64,000 bases of DNA from Massilia phosphatilytica (lineage in GTDB: Bacteria; Pseudomonadota; Gammaproteobacteria; Burkholderiales; Burkholderiaceae_D). Shown in pieces: positions 1 to 11,469 of the stretch (positions are counted from its first letter, which is position 1; each line of letters opens with the position of its first letter). The DNA lies in NCBI RefSeq assembly GCF_002968015.1, contig NZ_PUIP01000027.1, forward strand, positions 1 to 64,000. Reading direction: 5' to 3'. Position numbers and translations under genes: made by a program. The notes beneath the pieces were generated by a model that was not told the origin of the DNA, searched no databases, and was given only the letters and a program-made list of their open reading frames with translations.

Positions 1-148
1 CGAACCGATTTTCGTGGAAGCGATCGCCGACATGCCGGCGACGATCCTCAAGGTGGCGCGCGACGGCGACGTCGTGCTGACCATGGGCGCCGGCTCCATC
101 GGCGGCGTTCCCCATCAACTGACTTCGAATCAAAAGGTAGCATCGTGA
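1..148 (+). CDS. murC: UDP-N-acetylmuramate--L-alanine ligase, C-terminal end (partial)
   Basis: Only the last 48 codons are in the window; the reading frame is open from base 2 to the TGA at 146-148. The translation ends with a segment containing [14 protein letters not shown], which fits the C-terminal lobe of MurC, the cytoplasmic ligase that adds L-Ala to UDP-MurNAc. The stop overlaps the GTG start of ddlB in a GTGA junction, so the two are translationally coupled. murC directly before ddlB and ftsQAZ is the standard betaproteobacterial dcw order, and much of the identification rests on that. The catalytic ATP-binding and central domains lie upstream and cannot be checked. Confidence 0.8.
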   Translation, partial: EPIFVEAIADMPATILKVARDGDVVLTMGAGSIGGVPHQLTSNQKVAS

Positions 149-1119
149 GTATTTCTGAATCCGAAGCCAAGGCACTCGGTAAAGTCGGCGTGCTGTTCGG
201 CGGCCGGTCCGCCGAGCGCGAGATTTCGCTGATTTCGGGCAGCGGCGTGCTGCAGGCCTTGAAGTCCAAGGGCATCGACGCGCACGCGTTCGACCCGGCC
301 GAGCGCTCGCTGGCCGAACTGGCGGCCGAAAAATTCGACCGCGTATTCATCGCGCTGCACGGCCGCTACGGCGAGGACGGCACCCTGCAGGGCGCGCTGG
401 AACTGCTGGGCATCCCGTACACGGGCAGCGGCGTGATGGCATCTTCCGTCGGCATGGACAAGGTCACGACCAAGATCGTGTGGCTGGCGGCGGGCGTGCC
501 GACGCCGCGTTACGTCACCATCGCCGCCGGCGCGAACGTCGATGCGGACGCCATCGTGGCCGAACTGGGCCTGCCGCTGATCGTCAAGCCGCCGCTGGAA
601 GGTTCCACCATCGGCATCACCAAGGTGAGCGACGCGGCCGGCCTGCAGGCCGCCGTCGACCTGGCGCGCCAGTACGACAAGGTGGTGCTGGTCGAGCAGT
701 TCATCCAGGGCCGCGAATTCTCCGTGCCGGTGCTGGGCAGCGGCCCCACCGCGCGCGCGCTGCCGATCGTGGAGATCGTCGCACCCGAGGGCAATTACGA
801 CTACCAGAACAAGTACTTCACGGACGACACGAAATATCACTGCCCGGCGCCGCTCGATGCAGCGACGACGGCGGCGATCCAGGCGCACGTGGTGAATGCG
901 TACCGCGCGCTCGGCTGCGAAGGCTGGAGCCGCATCGACGTGTTGCTGCGCGAGTCGGACAACGCGCCGTTCCTGCTGGAGGTGAACACGTCGCCGGGCA
1001 TGACGACGCACTCGCTCGTGCCGATGGCGGCGCGCGCGGAGGGCACGAGTTACGAAGACCTGTGCGTGGATATCCTGCGCTCCGCCAGCTTGAAAGCTGG
1101 TCAGGTGAAGAAGGGATAA
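145..1119 (+). CDS. ddlB: D-alanine--D-alanine ligase
   Basis: Joins two D-alanines with ATP to make the dipeptide that caps the peptidoglycan stem peptide; cytoplasmic. The 324-residue product shows the ATP-grasp pattern: HGRYGEDG at residues 72-79, an ATP-lid region near [15 protein letters not shown], and a C-terminal metal-binding stretch ending in [14 protein letters not shown]. It is slightly longer than E. coli DdlB (306 aa). The start is GTG at 145, overlapping the murC stop by the GTGA arrangement. ftsQ follows after 10 bp, so the gene sits inside the dcw operon. No missing motif was seen. Confidence 0.96.
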   Translation: MSISESEAKALGKVGVLFGGRSAEREISLISGSGVLQALKSKGIDAHAFDPAERSLAELAAEKFDRVFIALHGRYGEDGTLQGALELLGIPYTGSGVMASSVGMDKVTTKIVWLAAGVPTPRYVTIAAGANVDADAIVAELGLPLIVKPPLEGSTIGITKVSDAAGLQAAVDLARQYDKVVLVEQFIQGREFSVPVLGSGPTARALPIVEIVAPEGNYDYQNKYFTDDTKYHCPAPLDAATTAAIQAHVVNAYRALGCEGWSRIDVLLRESDNAPFLLEVNTSPGMTTHSLVPMAARAEGTSYEDLCVDILRSASLKAGQVKKG

Positions 1120-1129
1120 GGAAGCAAAG

Positions 1130-1951
1130 ATGTGGCATGACGTGCGAGCCCTGAACGCAACCGCCAGCGCGCTGACCGCGCTGGTGGTGCTCGCGTGCGT
1201 GGCGTCGGGAGTGTGGTGGCTGTCGCAGCGCCCGATGTTCACGTTGCGCGCGGTGCGGGTCGAGAGCATGTACGGGCTGGACCTGCAGCACGTGAACGAG
1301 CTGACGGTGCGCAACGGGGTGCTCGGGAAGATCAGCGGTAACTTCTTCACGACCGACCTCGAACAGGTGCGCACCACCTTCGAGGCCGTGCCGTGGGTGC
1401 GCAAGGCCAGCGTGCGCCGCGAGTGGCCGAACCAGTTGATCGTGCAGGTGGAAGAGCACGAGGCGCTCGGCACCTGGGGCGAGGACGGCAAGCTGTTGTC
1501 GGTGAAGGGGGATGTGTTCACGGCCAACCTGGCCGAGGCCGACGAGGACCACGCACTGCCTGCGTTCGATGGTCCTGTCGGCAGCGAGAAGGAAGTGTTG
1601 ACGCGCTTCGCGGAACTGCGCGGCTGGTTCGCGCCGATCCGCCTGATGCCCGAGTCGATCAGCCTGTCGAACCGCTACGCCTGGACGGTCCGGCTGAACA
1701 ACGGCATGAGCGTGGAGCTGGGGCGCGAGAAGGACAAGGACACCATGCACGCGCGCGTGCAGCGGCTGGTAAGCATTTACCCCCAGCTGGTGGCTAGACT
1801 GCAGGAAGGGCGCATCGATACTATCGACATGCGCTATCCGAACGGTCTGGCGCTGTCCTCGGCGGCATTGACCGTGCCGGCGGATGCGACCAAGCCCGTG
1901 AAGGCGGCGGTGAAGAAGAAAACAAATACCAAAACAACAAAGCAGATCTAA
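1130..1951 (+). CDS. ftsQ: cell division protein FtsQ
   Basis: Bitopic inner membrane protein of the divisome that links early and late division proteins and partners FtsB/FtsL in the periplasm. The 273-residue product has a short cytoplasmic N-terminus, one hydrophobic segment at about residues 12-32, then a POTRA-like domain starting near FTLRAVRVE and a beta domain with the typical VRREWPNQLIVQVEEHEALG stretch. The C-terminal tail is lysine-rich (KAAVKKKTNTK). An AAGGAAG-type ribosome site lies just before the ATG. It follows ddlB by 10 bp and precedes ftsA by 21 bp, as expected for the dcw cluster. Confidence 0.95.
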   Translation: MWHDVRALNATASALTALVVLACVASGVWWLSQRPMFTLRAVRVESMYGLDLQHVNELTVRNGVLGKISGNFFTTDLEQVRTTFEAVPWVRKASVRREWPNQLIVQVEEHEALGTWGEDGKLLSVKGDVFTANLAEADEDHALPAFDGPVGSEKEVLTRFAELRGWFAPIRLMPESISLSNRYAWTVRLNNGMSVELGREKDKDTMHARVQRLVSIYPQLVARLQEGRIDTIDMRYPNGLALSSAALTVPADATKPVKAAVKKKTNTKTTKQI

Positions 1952-1972
1952 TTTAAGCAGGCGACAGCAAAC

Positions 1973-3205
1973 ATGACAAAAGACGCGAAGAACCTGATCG
2001 TCGGCCTCGACATCGGTACCTCGAAGGTGGTGGCGGTGGTGGCCGAAGTGATGGCCGATGGGCGCCACGAGGTGATCGGACTGGGCCAGCACGAGTCCAA
2101 GGGTTTGAAGAAGGGCGTTGTCGTCAACATCGAAGCGACCGTCGAATCCATCCAGCGCGCGCTCGAGGAAGCGGAGCTGATGGCCGACTGCAAGATCCGC
2201 AACGTGTATGCGGGGATCGCCGGCAGCCATATCCGCTCGTTCAACTCGAGCGGCATGGTCGCCATCAAGGACAAGGAAGTGACGGCCACGGACGTGGCGC
2301 GTGTGATCGAGACGGCGAAGGCCGTGAACATCCCGACCGACCAGCAGCTGCTGCACACGGTGCCGCAGGAATTCATCGTCGACAACCAGGAAGACGTGCG
2401 CGAGCCGATCGGCATGAGCGGCATCCGCCTCGAGGTGCGCGTGCACATCGTCACCGGTGCGGTGTCCGCGGTCCAGAATATTGTAAAGTGCGTGCGCCGC
2501 TGCGGCCTGGAGGTCTCGGACCTGATCCTGCAGCCGATGGCGTCGGCCGATTCCGTGCTGACGAACGACGAGAAAGAGCTGGGCGTGGTACTCATAGATA
2601 TCGGCGGCGGCACCACCGACATCGCGGTCTTTTCCGATGGCGCGATCCGCCACACGGCCGTGATCCCCATCGCCGGCGATCAGATCACGAGCGACATCGC
2701 GATGGCGCTGCGCACGCCGACGGGCGAGGCCGAAGAGATCAAGATCCGCTATGGTGTGGCCAAGCAGGTGCTGGCCGATCCGGGTGAATCGCTGGAAGTG
2801 CCGGGCCTCGGCGATCGCGGTCCGCGTGCGCTGTCGCGCCAGGCGCTGGCCGCCGTGATCGAGCCGCGCGTGGAAGAACTGTTCGCGATGGTGCACCAGG
2901 TCGTGCGCGAGTCCGGCTACGAAGGCGTGCTCTCGTCGGGCATCGTGCTGACGGGCGGCTCGTCGATCATGCCGGGCATGATCGAGATGGCGGAAGACAT
3001 ATTCCTGAAACCGGCGCGCCTCGGCACGCCGGAATACCGAGGGCAACTGGCGGACGTCGTGCGCAGCCCGCGCTACGCGACGGTCCTCGGTCTGCTGCTG
3101 GAAGCGAAAAAGCAGTACCTGCGCGGTCACATCGTCACGCGTCAGGATGGGTCGGTGAAGGCAGTGTGGCAACGAATGAAAGAGTGGTTCCTCGGGAATT
3201 TCTGA
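1973..3205 (+). CDS. ftsA: cell division protein FtsA
   Basis: Actin-like ATPase that tethers FtsZ filaments to the membrane and recruits later division proteins. The 410-residue product has the actin-fold phosphate loops: GLDIGTSKV near residues 11-19 and IDIGGGTTDIAVF near residue 207, followed by a late GIVLTGGSSIMPGM adenosine-binding loop. The C-terminus ends in WQRMKEWFLGNF, which matches the amphipathic membrane-targeting helix of the family. It lies between ftsQ and ftsZ. A 216-bp gap before ftsZ probably carries a separate ftsZ promoter. Confidence 0.97.
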   Translation: MTKDAKNLIVGLDIGTSKVVAVVAEVMADGRHEVIGLGQHESKGLKKGVVVNIEATVESIQRALEEAELMADCKIRNVYAGIAGSHIRSFNSSGMVAIKDKEVTATDVARVIETAKAVNIPTDQQLLHTVPQEFIVDNQEDVREPIGMSGIRLEVRVHIVTGAVSAVQNIVKCVRRCGLEVSDLILQPMASADSVLTNDEKELGVVLIDIGGGTTDIAVFSDGAIRHTAVIPIAGDQITSDIAMALRTPTGEAEEIKIRYGVAKQVLADPGESLEVPGLGDRGPRALSRQALAAVIEPRVEELFAMVHQVVRESGYEGVLSSGIVLTGGSSIMPGMIEMAEDIFLKPARLGTPEYRGQLADVVRSPRYATVLGLLLEAKKQYLRGHIVTRQDGSVKAVWQRMKEWFLGNF

Positions 3206-3307
3206 GGCGGCGGAGAACCGCAGCGCGCGTGAGCCAGGATGGGAACAACGTAAACGCAACGCGTGGCGGGTTTTTCGAGGTTTAGTAACAGCTAGTAGCA
3301 GATTTGC

Positions 3308-3337
3308 TTGGTAACGGACACGAAACATTTTTAAAAT
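3308..3337 (+). promoter_or_regulatory. ftsZ: candidate sigma70 promoter for ftsZ
   Basis: The 216-bp ftsA-ftsZ gap contains TTGGTA at 3308-3313 and TAAAAT at 3332-3337, an 18-bp spacing, about 85 bp before the ftsZ start. The surroundings are AT-richer than the genes. An internal ftsZ promoter at this place is common in other bacteria, but the assignment here is by eye only. Confidence 0.4.
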
Positions 3338-3421
3338 AGTGGCGCGTTTCCAATCTCGAGTCCTGGCGATGTTCGCGAGGATTCGGGCTTGGAAACGGCT
3401 CATCGAGATTAGGAGTTCATC

Positions 3422-4621
3422 ATGGAGTTCGATATGGTCGATAACGCAGCATTGGGCACCGTCATCAAGGTCGTCGGCGTTGGCGGCGCGGGTGGCAATG
3501 CGGTCCAGCATATGATCAACAAGGGCGTCGCCGGCGTGGAGTTCATCGCGGCGAATACCGACGCCCAGGCGCTGGCCGCATCCAGCGCCCACAACATCAT
3601 CCAGATCGGCGAGTCCGGCCTGGGTGCGGGCATGCGTCCGGAAATCGGCCGCCAGCTGGCCGAGCAATCGCGCATGCGCATCGAGGACGCGCTGCGCGGT
3701 GCGCACATGGTCTTCATCGCCGCCGGCATGGGCGGCGGCACGGGCACCGGCGCAGCGCCGATCGTCGCGGAAGTCGCCAAGAGCCTGGGCGCGCTGACCG
3801 TGGCTGTCGTCTCGAAGCCGTTCTCGTACGAAGGCCAGAAGTGCATGGAGGTCGCGGAAAACGGCCTGAACGAACTGACCAAGCACGTCGACTCGCTGAT
3901 CGTCATCCTGAACGAGAAGCTGGAAGACATCTACGAAGACGAATCGATGCTGGACTGGATGAAGCATGCGGACGATGTGCTGAACAACGCCGTCGCCGGT
4001 ATCGCCGAGATCATCAACGTCCCGGGCCACATCAACGTCGACTTCAACGACGTGAAGACCATCATGAGCGAGCAGGGCAAGGCCATGATGGGTACCGCGA
4101 CCGCGTCGGGCGTGGACCGCGCACGCATCGCCGCCGAGCAGGCCGTCGCTTCGCCGCTGCTGGACGGCATCGACCTGTCGGGAGCGAAGGGCGTGCTGGT
4201 GAACGTCACCGCATCGCGCGGCCTGAAAGGTAAGGAGATCAAGGAAGTCATGGCCGCCGTGCGCGCCTTCGCGGCACCGGACGCCGCGATCGCACAAGGC
4301 ATCGCCTACGACGACGAGATGGGCGACGAACTGCGCGTGACCGTTGTCGCGACGGGCCTGGGCAAGAACAAGGCCAACATCTCGCTGGTGCAGCCGCAGC
4401 AAGTGCTGCGCACCGGTACGTACGGCGCGCCGATGATGTCCGGCACCCCGGGCGTGACGGCAGGCGTGACCATGGGGTCGGCAACCGCCGGCGCGATGGA
4501 CGGCATGAAGCAGCCGGCCGTGTGGCGCCGCGAGCAGGCCTCCGAGCAGGTGCGCGCGATGCAGAACAACGGCGTCGAAACCTACGACATCCCGGCGTTC
4601 CTGCGCAAGCAAGCCGACTGA
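3422..4621 (+). CDS. ftsZ: cell division protein FtsZ
   Basis: Tubulin-like GTPase that forms the cytokinetic Z-ring. The 399-residue product carries the GTP-binding tubulin signature GGGTGTG at residues 104-110, an early glycine loop GVGGAGGNAV near residues 19-28, the T7-loop region (NVDFNDVKTIM), and the conserved C-terminal peptide YDIPAFLRKQ that binds FtsA and ZipA. A strong ribosome site (AGGAG) stands just upstream of the ATG. The alternative ATG four codons downstream (MVDNAALG) would give a form missing four residues. A good intrinsic terminator follows, closing the dcw operon. Confidence 0.98.
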   Translation: MEFDMVDNAALGTVIKVVGVGGAGGNAVQHMINKGVAGVEFIAANTDAQALAASSAHNIIQIGESGLGAGMRPEIGRQLAEQSRMRIEDALRGAHMVFIAAGMGGGTGTGAAPIVAEVAKSLGALTVAVVSKPFSYEGQKCMEVAENGLNELTKHVDSLIVILNEKLEDIYEDESMLDWMKHADDVLNNAVAGIAEIINVPGHINVDFNDVKTIMSEQGKAMMGTATASGVDRARIAAEQAVASPLLDGIDLSGAKGVLVNVTASRGLKGKEIKEVMAAVRAFAAPDAAIAQGIAYDDEMGDELRVTVVATGLGKNKANISLVQPQQVLRTGTYGAPMMSGTPGVTAGVTMGSATAGAMDGMKQPAVWRREQASEQVRAMQNNGVETYDIPAFLRKQAD

Positions 4622-4667
4622 GTAGCAGACTCCAACGCCGGCTGACCACCGGCGCTCCATGATGCGG

Positions 4668-4704
4668 GGCCAGGCTGTTTCCAAGCAGCCTGGCCTTTCG
4701 TTTT
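4668..4704 (+). terminator. intrinsic terminator after ftsZ
   Basis: A perfect 10-bp stem (GGCCAGGCTG at 4668-4677 with CAGCCTGGCC at 4686-4695), an 8-nt loop and a T-rich tail TTTCGTTTT. It sits 46 bp after the ftsZ stop, so it most likely ends the division operon transcript. Confidence 0.85.
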
Positions 4705-4705
4705 A

Positions 4706-4925
4706 AGAGATTCGGGGTCAGAGAGATTCGGGGTCAGAGCACATTTTTCGTTGAAAACGTGCTCTGACCCCGTTTCGTTCTGATGCGTGAAGTCAGCTGA
4801 TCTTGTGGTGAACATGTTGGCCGCACTGGGGCGCGGCATGGACATGGCTTCGAAACGTGCGCCAAGGCTCTTGCTCAAAAAAGTGCTCTGACCCCGAATT
4901 TTTTGAAAAATGTGCTCTGACCCCG
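4706..4925. repeat. array of GGGGTCAGAGCAC repeats, unit 1 (REP/MITE-like)
   Basis: Five copies of a 14-nt motif lie in this gap between ftsZ and the peroxiredoxin gene. A truncated forward copy is at 4713-4723 and a full forward copy (CGGGGTCAGAGCAC) at 4729-4742. Reverse-complement copies are at 4759-4772, 4883-4896 and 4912-4925. The first two forward copies belong to a 16-bp tandem repeat (4706-4721 and 4722-4737). 4729-4742 and 4759-4772 form a perfect 14-bp hairpin that can extend through a T/A-rich inner stem. A core of about 110 bp with no clear gene lies between the outer copies. A related unit follows secA. The layout resembles REP doublets mobilised by REP-associated transposases; no transposase is present, so that origin is inference. 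The rest of the 360-bp gap holds the ftsZ terminator. Confidence 0.8.
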
Positions 4926-4981
4926 AATTTGCCCGGATCAGGCATACTTGCGGGTTCTGAAACTTTGAAAGGAATACCACC

Positions 4982-5485
4982 ATGACGATCCAGATCGGCG
5001 ACCGCCTGCCGGAAGGCGCCCTGCAAGAATTCATCGACGTCGAAACCGAAGGCTGCGCGCTCGGTCCGAACACGTTCAACGTGGCCGACCTGGTGAAAGG
5101 CAAGACCATCGCCATCTTCGGCCTGCCGGGTGCCTTCACCCCGACCTGCTCGGCCCAGCACCTGCCCGGCTACATCCAGCTGGCCGACCAGCTGAAAGCC
5201 AAGGGTGTCGACGAGATCTGGTGCATCTCCGTCAACGACGCGTTCGTGATGGGCGCGTGGGGCCGCGACCAGAAAGCCACCGGCATCGTGCGCATGATGG
5301 CCGACGGCAGCGCCGCGTTCACCAAGGCACTCGGCCTGGAATTCGACCTCGTCGCCAAGGGCTTCGGCGTGCGTTCCAAGCGCTACTCGATGCTGGTGCA
5401 GGACGGCGTCGTCAAGCAGCTCAACATCGAGAACGGCGGCTTCGACGTGTCGTCGGCCGAGACGCTGCTCAAGCAACTGGGCTGA
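4982..5485 (+). CDS. peroxiredoxin (Prx5-type redoxin)
   Basis: Thiol peroxidase that reduces hydrogen peroxide and alkyl peroxides in the cytoplasm. The 167-residue product has the peroxidatic motif PGAFTPTC with the catalytic cysteine at residue 56 and threonine at residue 53. A later FGVRSKRYSM segment supplies the conserved arginine. Length and motif fit the Prx5 branch (1-Cys or atypical 2-Cys); another cysteine at residue 25 could be a resolving residue, but this cannot be told from sequence alone. The ribosome site GAAAGGAA precedes the ATG. The GNAT gene follows after 7 bp. Reducing partner unknown. Confidence 0.9.
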   Translation: MTIQIGDRLPEGALQEFIDVETEGCALGPNTFNVADLVKGKTIAIFGLPGAFTPTCSAQHLPGYIQLADQLKAKGVDEIWCISVNDAFVMGAWGRDQKATGIVRMMADGSAAFTKALGLEFDLVAKGFGVRSKRYSMLVQDGVVKQLNIENGGFDVSSAETLLKQLG

Positions 5486-5492
5486 TCGACCC

Positions 5493-5942
5493 TTGATCAT
5501 CAACGCCGAAACGCCGGACCAACCCGAAGTGCGCGACATGCTCGCGCGCCTCGACGCCTACTGCGCCGCGCTGTATCCGGCCGAGAGCAACCACCTGATG
5601 GACATCGCGTCGCTCATGCAGGGCGACGTGCTGTTCCTGGTCGCGCGTGACGTGGACGGCGCGGCGGTCGGCTGCGCGGCGCTCGTCAACAAGCAGGCGT
5701 ATGGCGAAGTGAAACGGATGTTCGTCGACGAGCGCCGGCGCGGCCTCGGCACGGGCCGCAAGCTGCTCGAACACCTCGTGATGTTCGCGCGGATGTCAGG
5801 CCTGTCGGTGCTGCGGCTGGAGACGGGCATTCACCAGCCGGAAGCCATCGGTTTGTACGAACGCATGGGCTTCGAGCGGCGCGCACCGTTCGGCGATTAC
5901 CGGGAAGACCCGCTGTCGCTGTTCATGGAGATGCGGCTGTGA
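5493..5942 (+). CDS. GNAT family N-acetyltransferase
   Basis: Predicted acetyl-CoA-dependent acyltransferase with unknown acceptor. The 149-residue product shows the GNAT core: beta strands around VLFLVARDVDGAAVGCAALV, the acetyl-CoA loop in RRRGLGTGRKLLEHL (R/Q-x-x-G-x-G/A pattern), and the late strand and helix IHQPEAIGLYERMGF. The start chosen is TTG at 5493, 7 bp after the peroxiredoxin stop; no ATG gives a full domain. Its stop overlaps the GTG start of the next gene (GTGA), so peroxiredoxin, GNAT and DMT permease probably form one operon. Confidence 0.85.
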   Translation: MIINAETPDQPEVRDMLARLDAYCAALYPAESNHLMDIASLMQGDVLFLVARDVDGAAVGCAALVNKQAYGEVKRMFVDERRRGLGTGRKLLEHLVMFARMSGLSVLRLETGIHQPEAIGLYERMGFERRAPFGDYREDPLSLFMEMRL

Positions 5943-6835
5943 GAGATGCGCCTGTGAGCCGGCTCGCCGGGAACATGCGCAGCATCCGCGCGATGCTGGT
6001 CTGCGTCGCCATGTTCTCCATCATGGACATGACGATGAAGCTGCTGTCCGCGCACTTCCCGGCGCTGCAGGTGGCGGCCATCCGCGCGCTGTCCGCGCTG
6101 CCGCTCGTCGGCGCCTATCTGTTCTGGCGCGGCGGCCAGCGCTCGCTGCTGCGCATCCGCTGGCCGCTGCACCTGCTGCGCGGCGCGATCGGCATCGCGA
6201 TGCTGGCGCTGTTCACGTATGGCCTCAAGACGCTGTCGCTGGCCGAGGCGTATTCGATTTTCTTCATCGGCCCGATCCTGATAACGGCGCTGTCCGTGTT
6301 CGTGCTGGGCGAGCGCGTGAACGGCGCGCGCTGGATCGCGATCGGCGTCGGCATGGCGGGCGTGCTCGTCGTGCTGCGGCCGACCGGTGCCGGTTTTTTC
6401 ACCCTGGGTGGACTCGCCGTGCTGACCGCGGCCGTGTGCTACGCCGTGTCGGCCGTGGCCGGCCGCGTGCTCGCGCGCACGGACCGGGGCGAGCACATGA
6501 TGTTCTGGCTGATGGTGCTGATGGCCACCGGCGCGACGCCGCTGGCGGCGCCCGCGTGGGTGCCCGTGCAGGCTGAGCACTGGCTGCTGATCCTGATGCT
6601 GGCCGTCAGCGGCTTCTTCGGCCAGTTGGCGCTGACGGAAGCGTTCAGCCATGGCGAAGCGTCCGTGGTGGCGCCGTTCGAGTACACGGCGCTGGCCTGG
6701 GGTATCGCCATCGACTGGCTCATGTGGAAAACCTTGCCGGATGAATACACTTTATTGGGCGCCGCCATCATCATCGGCAGTGGCCTGTACCTGATCCGCC
6801 ACGAAACCACTCACGCGGAAGCCGAGCATCCGTGA
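5939..6835 (+). CDS. EamA/DMT superfamily permease
   Basis: Inner membrane protein of the drug/metabolite transporter family; substrate unknown. The 298-residue product has about ten hydrophobic segments in two EamA halves (first half roughly residues 15-140, second about 155-290), with short basic loops. The GTG start at 5939 overlaps the GNAT stop; an in-frame GTG (CCT GTG AGC, near 5952) and the ATG of MRSIRAM are alternatives. The C-terminus is hydrophilic (HETTHAEAEHP). It ends about 70 bp before lpxC. A second EamA protein lies at 24.5-25.4 kb but differs clearly in sequence. Confidence 0.85.
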   Translation: MRDAPVSRLAGNMRSIRAMLVCVAMFSIMDMTMKLLSAHFPALQVAAIRALSALPLVGAYLFWRGGQRSLLRIRWPLHLLRGAIGIAMLALFTYGLKTLSLAEAYSIFFIGPILITALSVFVLGERVNGARWIAIGVGMAGVLVVLRPTGAGFFTLGGLAVLTAAVCYAVSAVAGRVLARTDRGEHMMFWLMVLMATGATPLAAPAWVPVQAEHWLLILMLAVSGFFGQLALTEAFSHGEASVVAPFEYTALAWGIAIDWLMWKTLPDEYTLLGAAIIIGSGLYLIRHETTHAEAEHP

Positions 6836-6895
6836 AAACGTGGTGTTCCTGCCACCGCCGGGTGGGGGGCTCCGGCAGGCGCGAAAGCCCTACGA

Positions 6896-6901
6896 TATAA
6901 T
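6896..6901 (+). promoter_or_regulatory. lpxC: lpxC -10 element, close to the start codon
   Basis: A perfect TATAAT stands at 6896-6901, only six bases before the lpxC ATG at 6908. A transcript started about seven bases after this box would begin at or near the A of the ATG. No purine-rich ribosome site is seen in the 20 bases before the ATG. The -35 region (around 6873-6878) is weak. Confidence 0.5.
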
Positions 6902-6907
6902 CGAACG

Positions 6908-7843
6908 ATGCTCAAACAACGAACCATCAAACAACTGGTGCGCACGACAGGTGTCGGCCTGCACTCCGGGACCAAGGTCGAGCTGACCCTGCGTCCGGCG
7001 GCTGTGGACACGGGCATCGTGTTCCGTCGCGTCGATCTCGATCCTGTCGTCGAGTTCCCGTCGAATGCCGATATCGTGGGCGATACCCGCATGGCGTCGG
7101 TGCTCACGCAGGGCGATGCGCGCGTCTCGACCGTCGAGCACCTGATGTCGGCCTGCGCCGGCCTCGGCATCGACAACCTGTACGTCGACGTCACGGCCGA
7201 AGAGATCCCGATCATGGACGGTTCCGCGTCGTCGTTCGTCTTCCTGCTGCAGCAGGCGGGCGTGCAGGAGCAGGCCGCGCCCAAGAAATTCATCCGCGTC
7301 CTGAAAACGGTGGAAGTGCGCCAGGGCAGCGGCGCCAACGAGAAATGGGCGCGCCTGAGCCCGTACGACGGCTTCAAGCTCGACTTCTTCATCGAATTCA
7401 ACCACCCGGCCGTGGACGGCACGACGCAGCGCGCCGTTGTCGACTTCGGCAAGGTCTCGTACGTGCACGACGTCGCGCGTGCCCGCACGTTCGGCTTCAT
7501 GCAGGACGTGGAAAGCCTGCGCGGCATGGGCCTGGCGCGCGGCGGTTCGCTGGAAAACGCGATCGTGATGGACGAATACCGCATCCTGAACGCGGACGGC
7601 CTGCGCTACGAGGACGAGTTCGTGCGCCATAAGATCCTCGATGCGATCGGCGATTTGTACCTCGTCGGTTCGCCACTGCTGGCCAGCTACGAGGCGCACA
7701 AGTCGGGCCACGGCCTGAACAACCTGCTTCTGCGCGAGCTGCTGGCGCATCCGGACTCCTACGAGATCGTGACGTTCGATGCGCAGGAGCGGGCGCCCGT
7801 GTCGTATGGGGCGCAGATGGAGCGGGAGTGGGCGCTGACCTGA
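6908..7843 (+). CDS. lpxC: UDP-3-O-acyl-N-acetylglucosamine deacetylase
   Basis: Zinc enzyme for the committed step of lipid A synthesis: it deacetylates UDP-3-O-acyl-GlcNAc in the cytoplasm. The 311-residue product (E. coli 305) has the zinc ligands His78 (in VEHLMSA), His241 and Asp245 (in [10 protein letters not shown]), the general base Glu77, and catalytic His268 in GHGLNN. The N-terminus ([21 protein letters not shown]) is typical and needs no alternative start. It is transcribed toward the DciA-like gene. A perfect TATAAT lies almost on the start codon, which raises the possibility of leaderless translation. Confidence 0.97.
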   Translation: MLKQRTIKQLVRTTGVGLHSGTKVELTLRPAAVDTGIVFRRVDLDPVVEFPSNADIVGDTRMASVLTQGDARVSTVEHLMSACAGLGIDNLYVDVTAEEIPIMDGSASSFVFLLQQAGVQEQAAPKKFIRVLKTVEVRQGSGANEKWARLSPYDGFKLDFFIEFNHPAVDGTTQRAVVDFGKVSYVHDVARARTFGFMQDVESLRGMGLARGGSLENAIVMDEYRILNADGLRYEDEFVRHKILDAIGDLYLVGSPLLASYEAHKSGHGLNNLLLRELLAHPDSYEIVTFDAQERAPVSYGAQMEREWALT

Positions 7844-7850
7844 CGCCCGC

Positions 7851-7883
7851 GTGGGCACGGCGTGCCTACGCCGGCCGCGCCCA
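7851..7883. terminator. weak hairpin between convergent lpxC and DciA-like genes
   Basis: GTGGGC (7851-7856) pairs with GCCCAC (7878-7883), enclosing a second stem CGGCGT (7858-7863) with ACGCCG (7868-7873). A short T-rich stretch (ATTATTTTTT) follows on the + strand about 8 bp later, just inside the opposing gene. It could act as a weak terminator for lpxC. Confidence 0.4.
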
Positions 7884-7891
7884 CCCTACGA

Positions 7892-8395
7892 TTATTTTTT
7901 ACGCCGCTCCGCCAGCCTCTTGATTGCCGCGATCAGCGTCGCGTTCTGCGGCGTCTCCGGCAACGTCTCTCCCAACTGCTCGAACGCATCCACCGCCGTC
8001 GGCGGCATGGTCAGCGAGGACGGCTTCAGCTCCTCGCGCACGGGCACGTTCGGCCGCATCTGGATCTTGATGCGCACGTTCTCCACCTGCCATCCCTTTT
8101 TCTGCAACCCCGCCTGCAGCTTGGGCAGCTGCTGCTTGAGCTTGGCCGCGACGGCGGAGGAGGGCACCGCAAGGGTCAGGACCGCATCCTGGAACGACAA
8201 CACGTCGCAGCCGGCGTACATCGGCGGCAGGATCACCTTGACGTCGCGCTGCAGGTTGCCCACGCGCAGGGCGGTCGGCATCAGGGCGGCGAGGCGGTCG
8301 TTGGCGCGCAGGAAATCGGTGGCGCCGAAGGCCGTCTTGCGGTCGCGGGTGCCGTAGATATGGAAGGGGCGCTGCTGATTGTTCGAAGACTGCAT
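7892..8395 (-). CDS. DUF721 / DciA-like protein
   Basis: Small cytoplasmic protein of the DUF721 group, related to DciA, the DnaB helicase operator of many bacteria; a role in replication initiation is inferred from that family. The 167-residue product starts MQSSNNQQRPFHIYG, chosen because the upstream extension (to 8647) has no family character and would run into the secA promoter region. The middle (LRVGNLQRDVKVILPP to LPKLQAGLQKKGW, about residues 43-102) fits the KH-like domain; the tail is basic (IKRLAERRKK). It is convergent with lpxC and divergent from secA. This lpxC-DUF721-secA order is common in betaproteobacteria. Confidence 0.75.
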   Translation of the reverse strand: MQSSNNQQRPFHIYGTRDRKTAFGATDFLRANDRLAALMPTALRVGNLQRDVKVILPPMYAGCDVLSFQDAVLTLAVPSSAVAAKLKQQLPKLQAGLQKKGWQVENVRIKIQMRPNVPVREELKPSSLTMPPTAVDAFEQLGETLPETPQNATLIAAIKRLAERRKK

Positions 8396-8640
8396 GCTCG
8401 GAACATACCACAGCCGCGGGCCTGCCGCGAAGAATCGTGCGCACCCGTATGAAATCGAATGCAGTTTGATAACATTTTTTGCCAGCCGCACTTGTGATCC
8501 GCCGGGCGACCCCCAAGTGTGGCCGGATCGCATGATAAAATCGGTGGCTTTTTGCCATTGGTGCTCTCGGGTAGATATGTTTTTGCTATCATCCTGGGCT
8601 CCTCGGACCTTTTTCGCGGCGTACTTTTGAAGAACACAGC

Positions 8641-11424
<2,784 letters not shown>

Positions 11425-11439
11425 CGCCGTAGCGCACAA

Positions 11440-11469
11440 CAAAAAAGCACCCCGCGGGGTGCTTTTTTT
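11440..11469 (+). terminator. intrinsic terminator after secA
   Basis: An 18-bp perfect palindrome AGCACCCCGCGGGGTGCT at 11446-11463, preceded by an A-run and followed by a T-run (TTTTTTT), 16 bp after the secA stop. The A-run lets it work on both strands. Confidence 0.9.

Noticed and set aside
818-4684. 1288-codon minus-strand open frame opposite ddlB-ftsQAZ
   Set aside because: Covers four core division genes in antisense; same GC effect.
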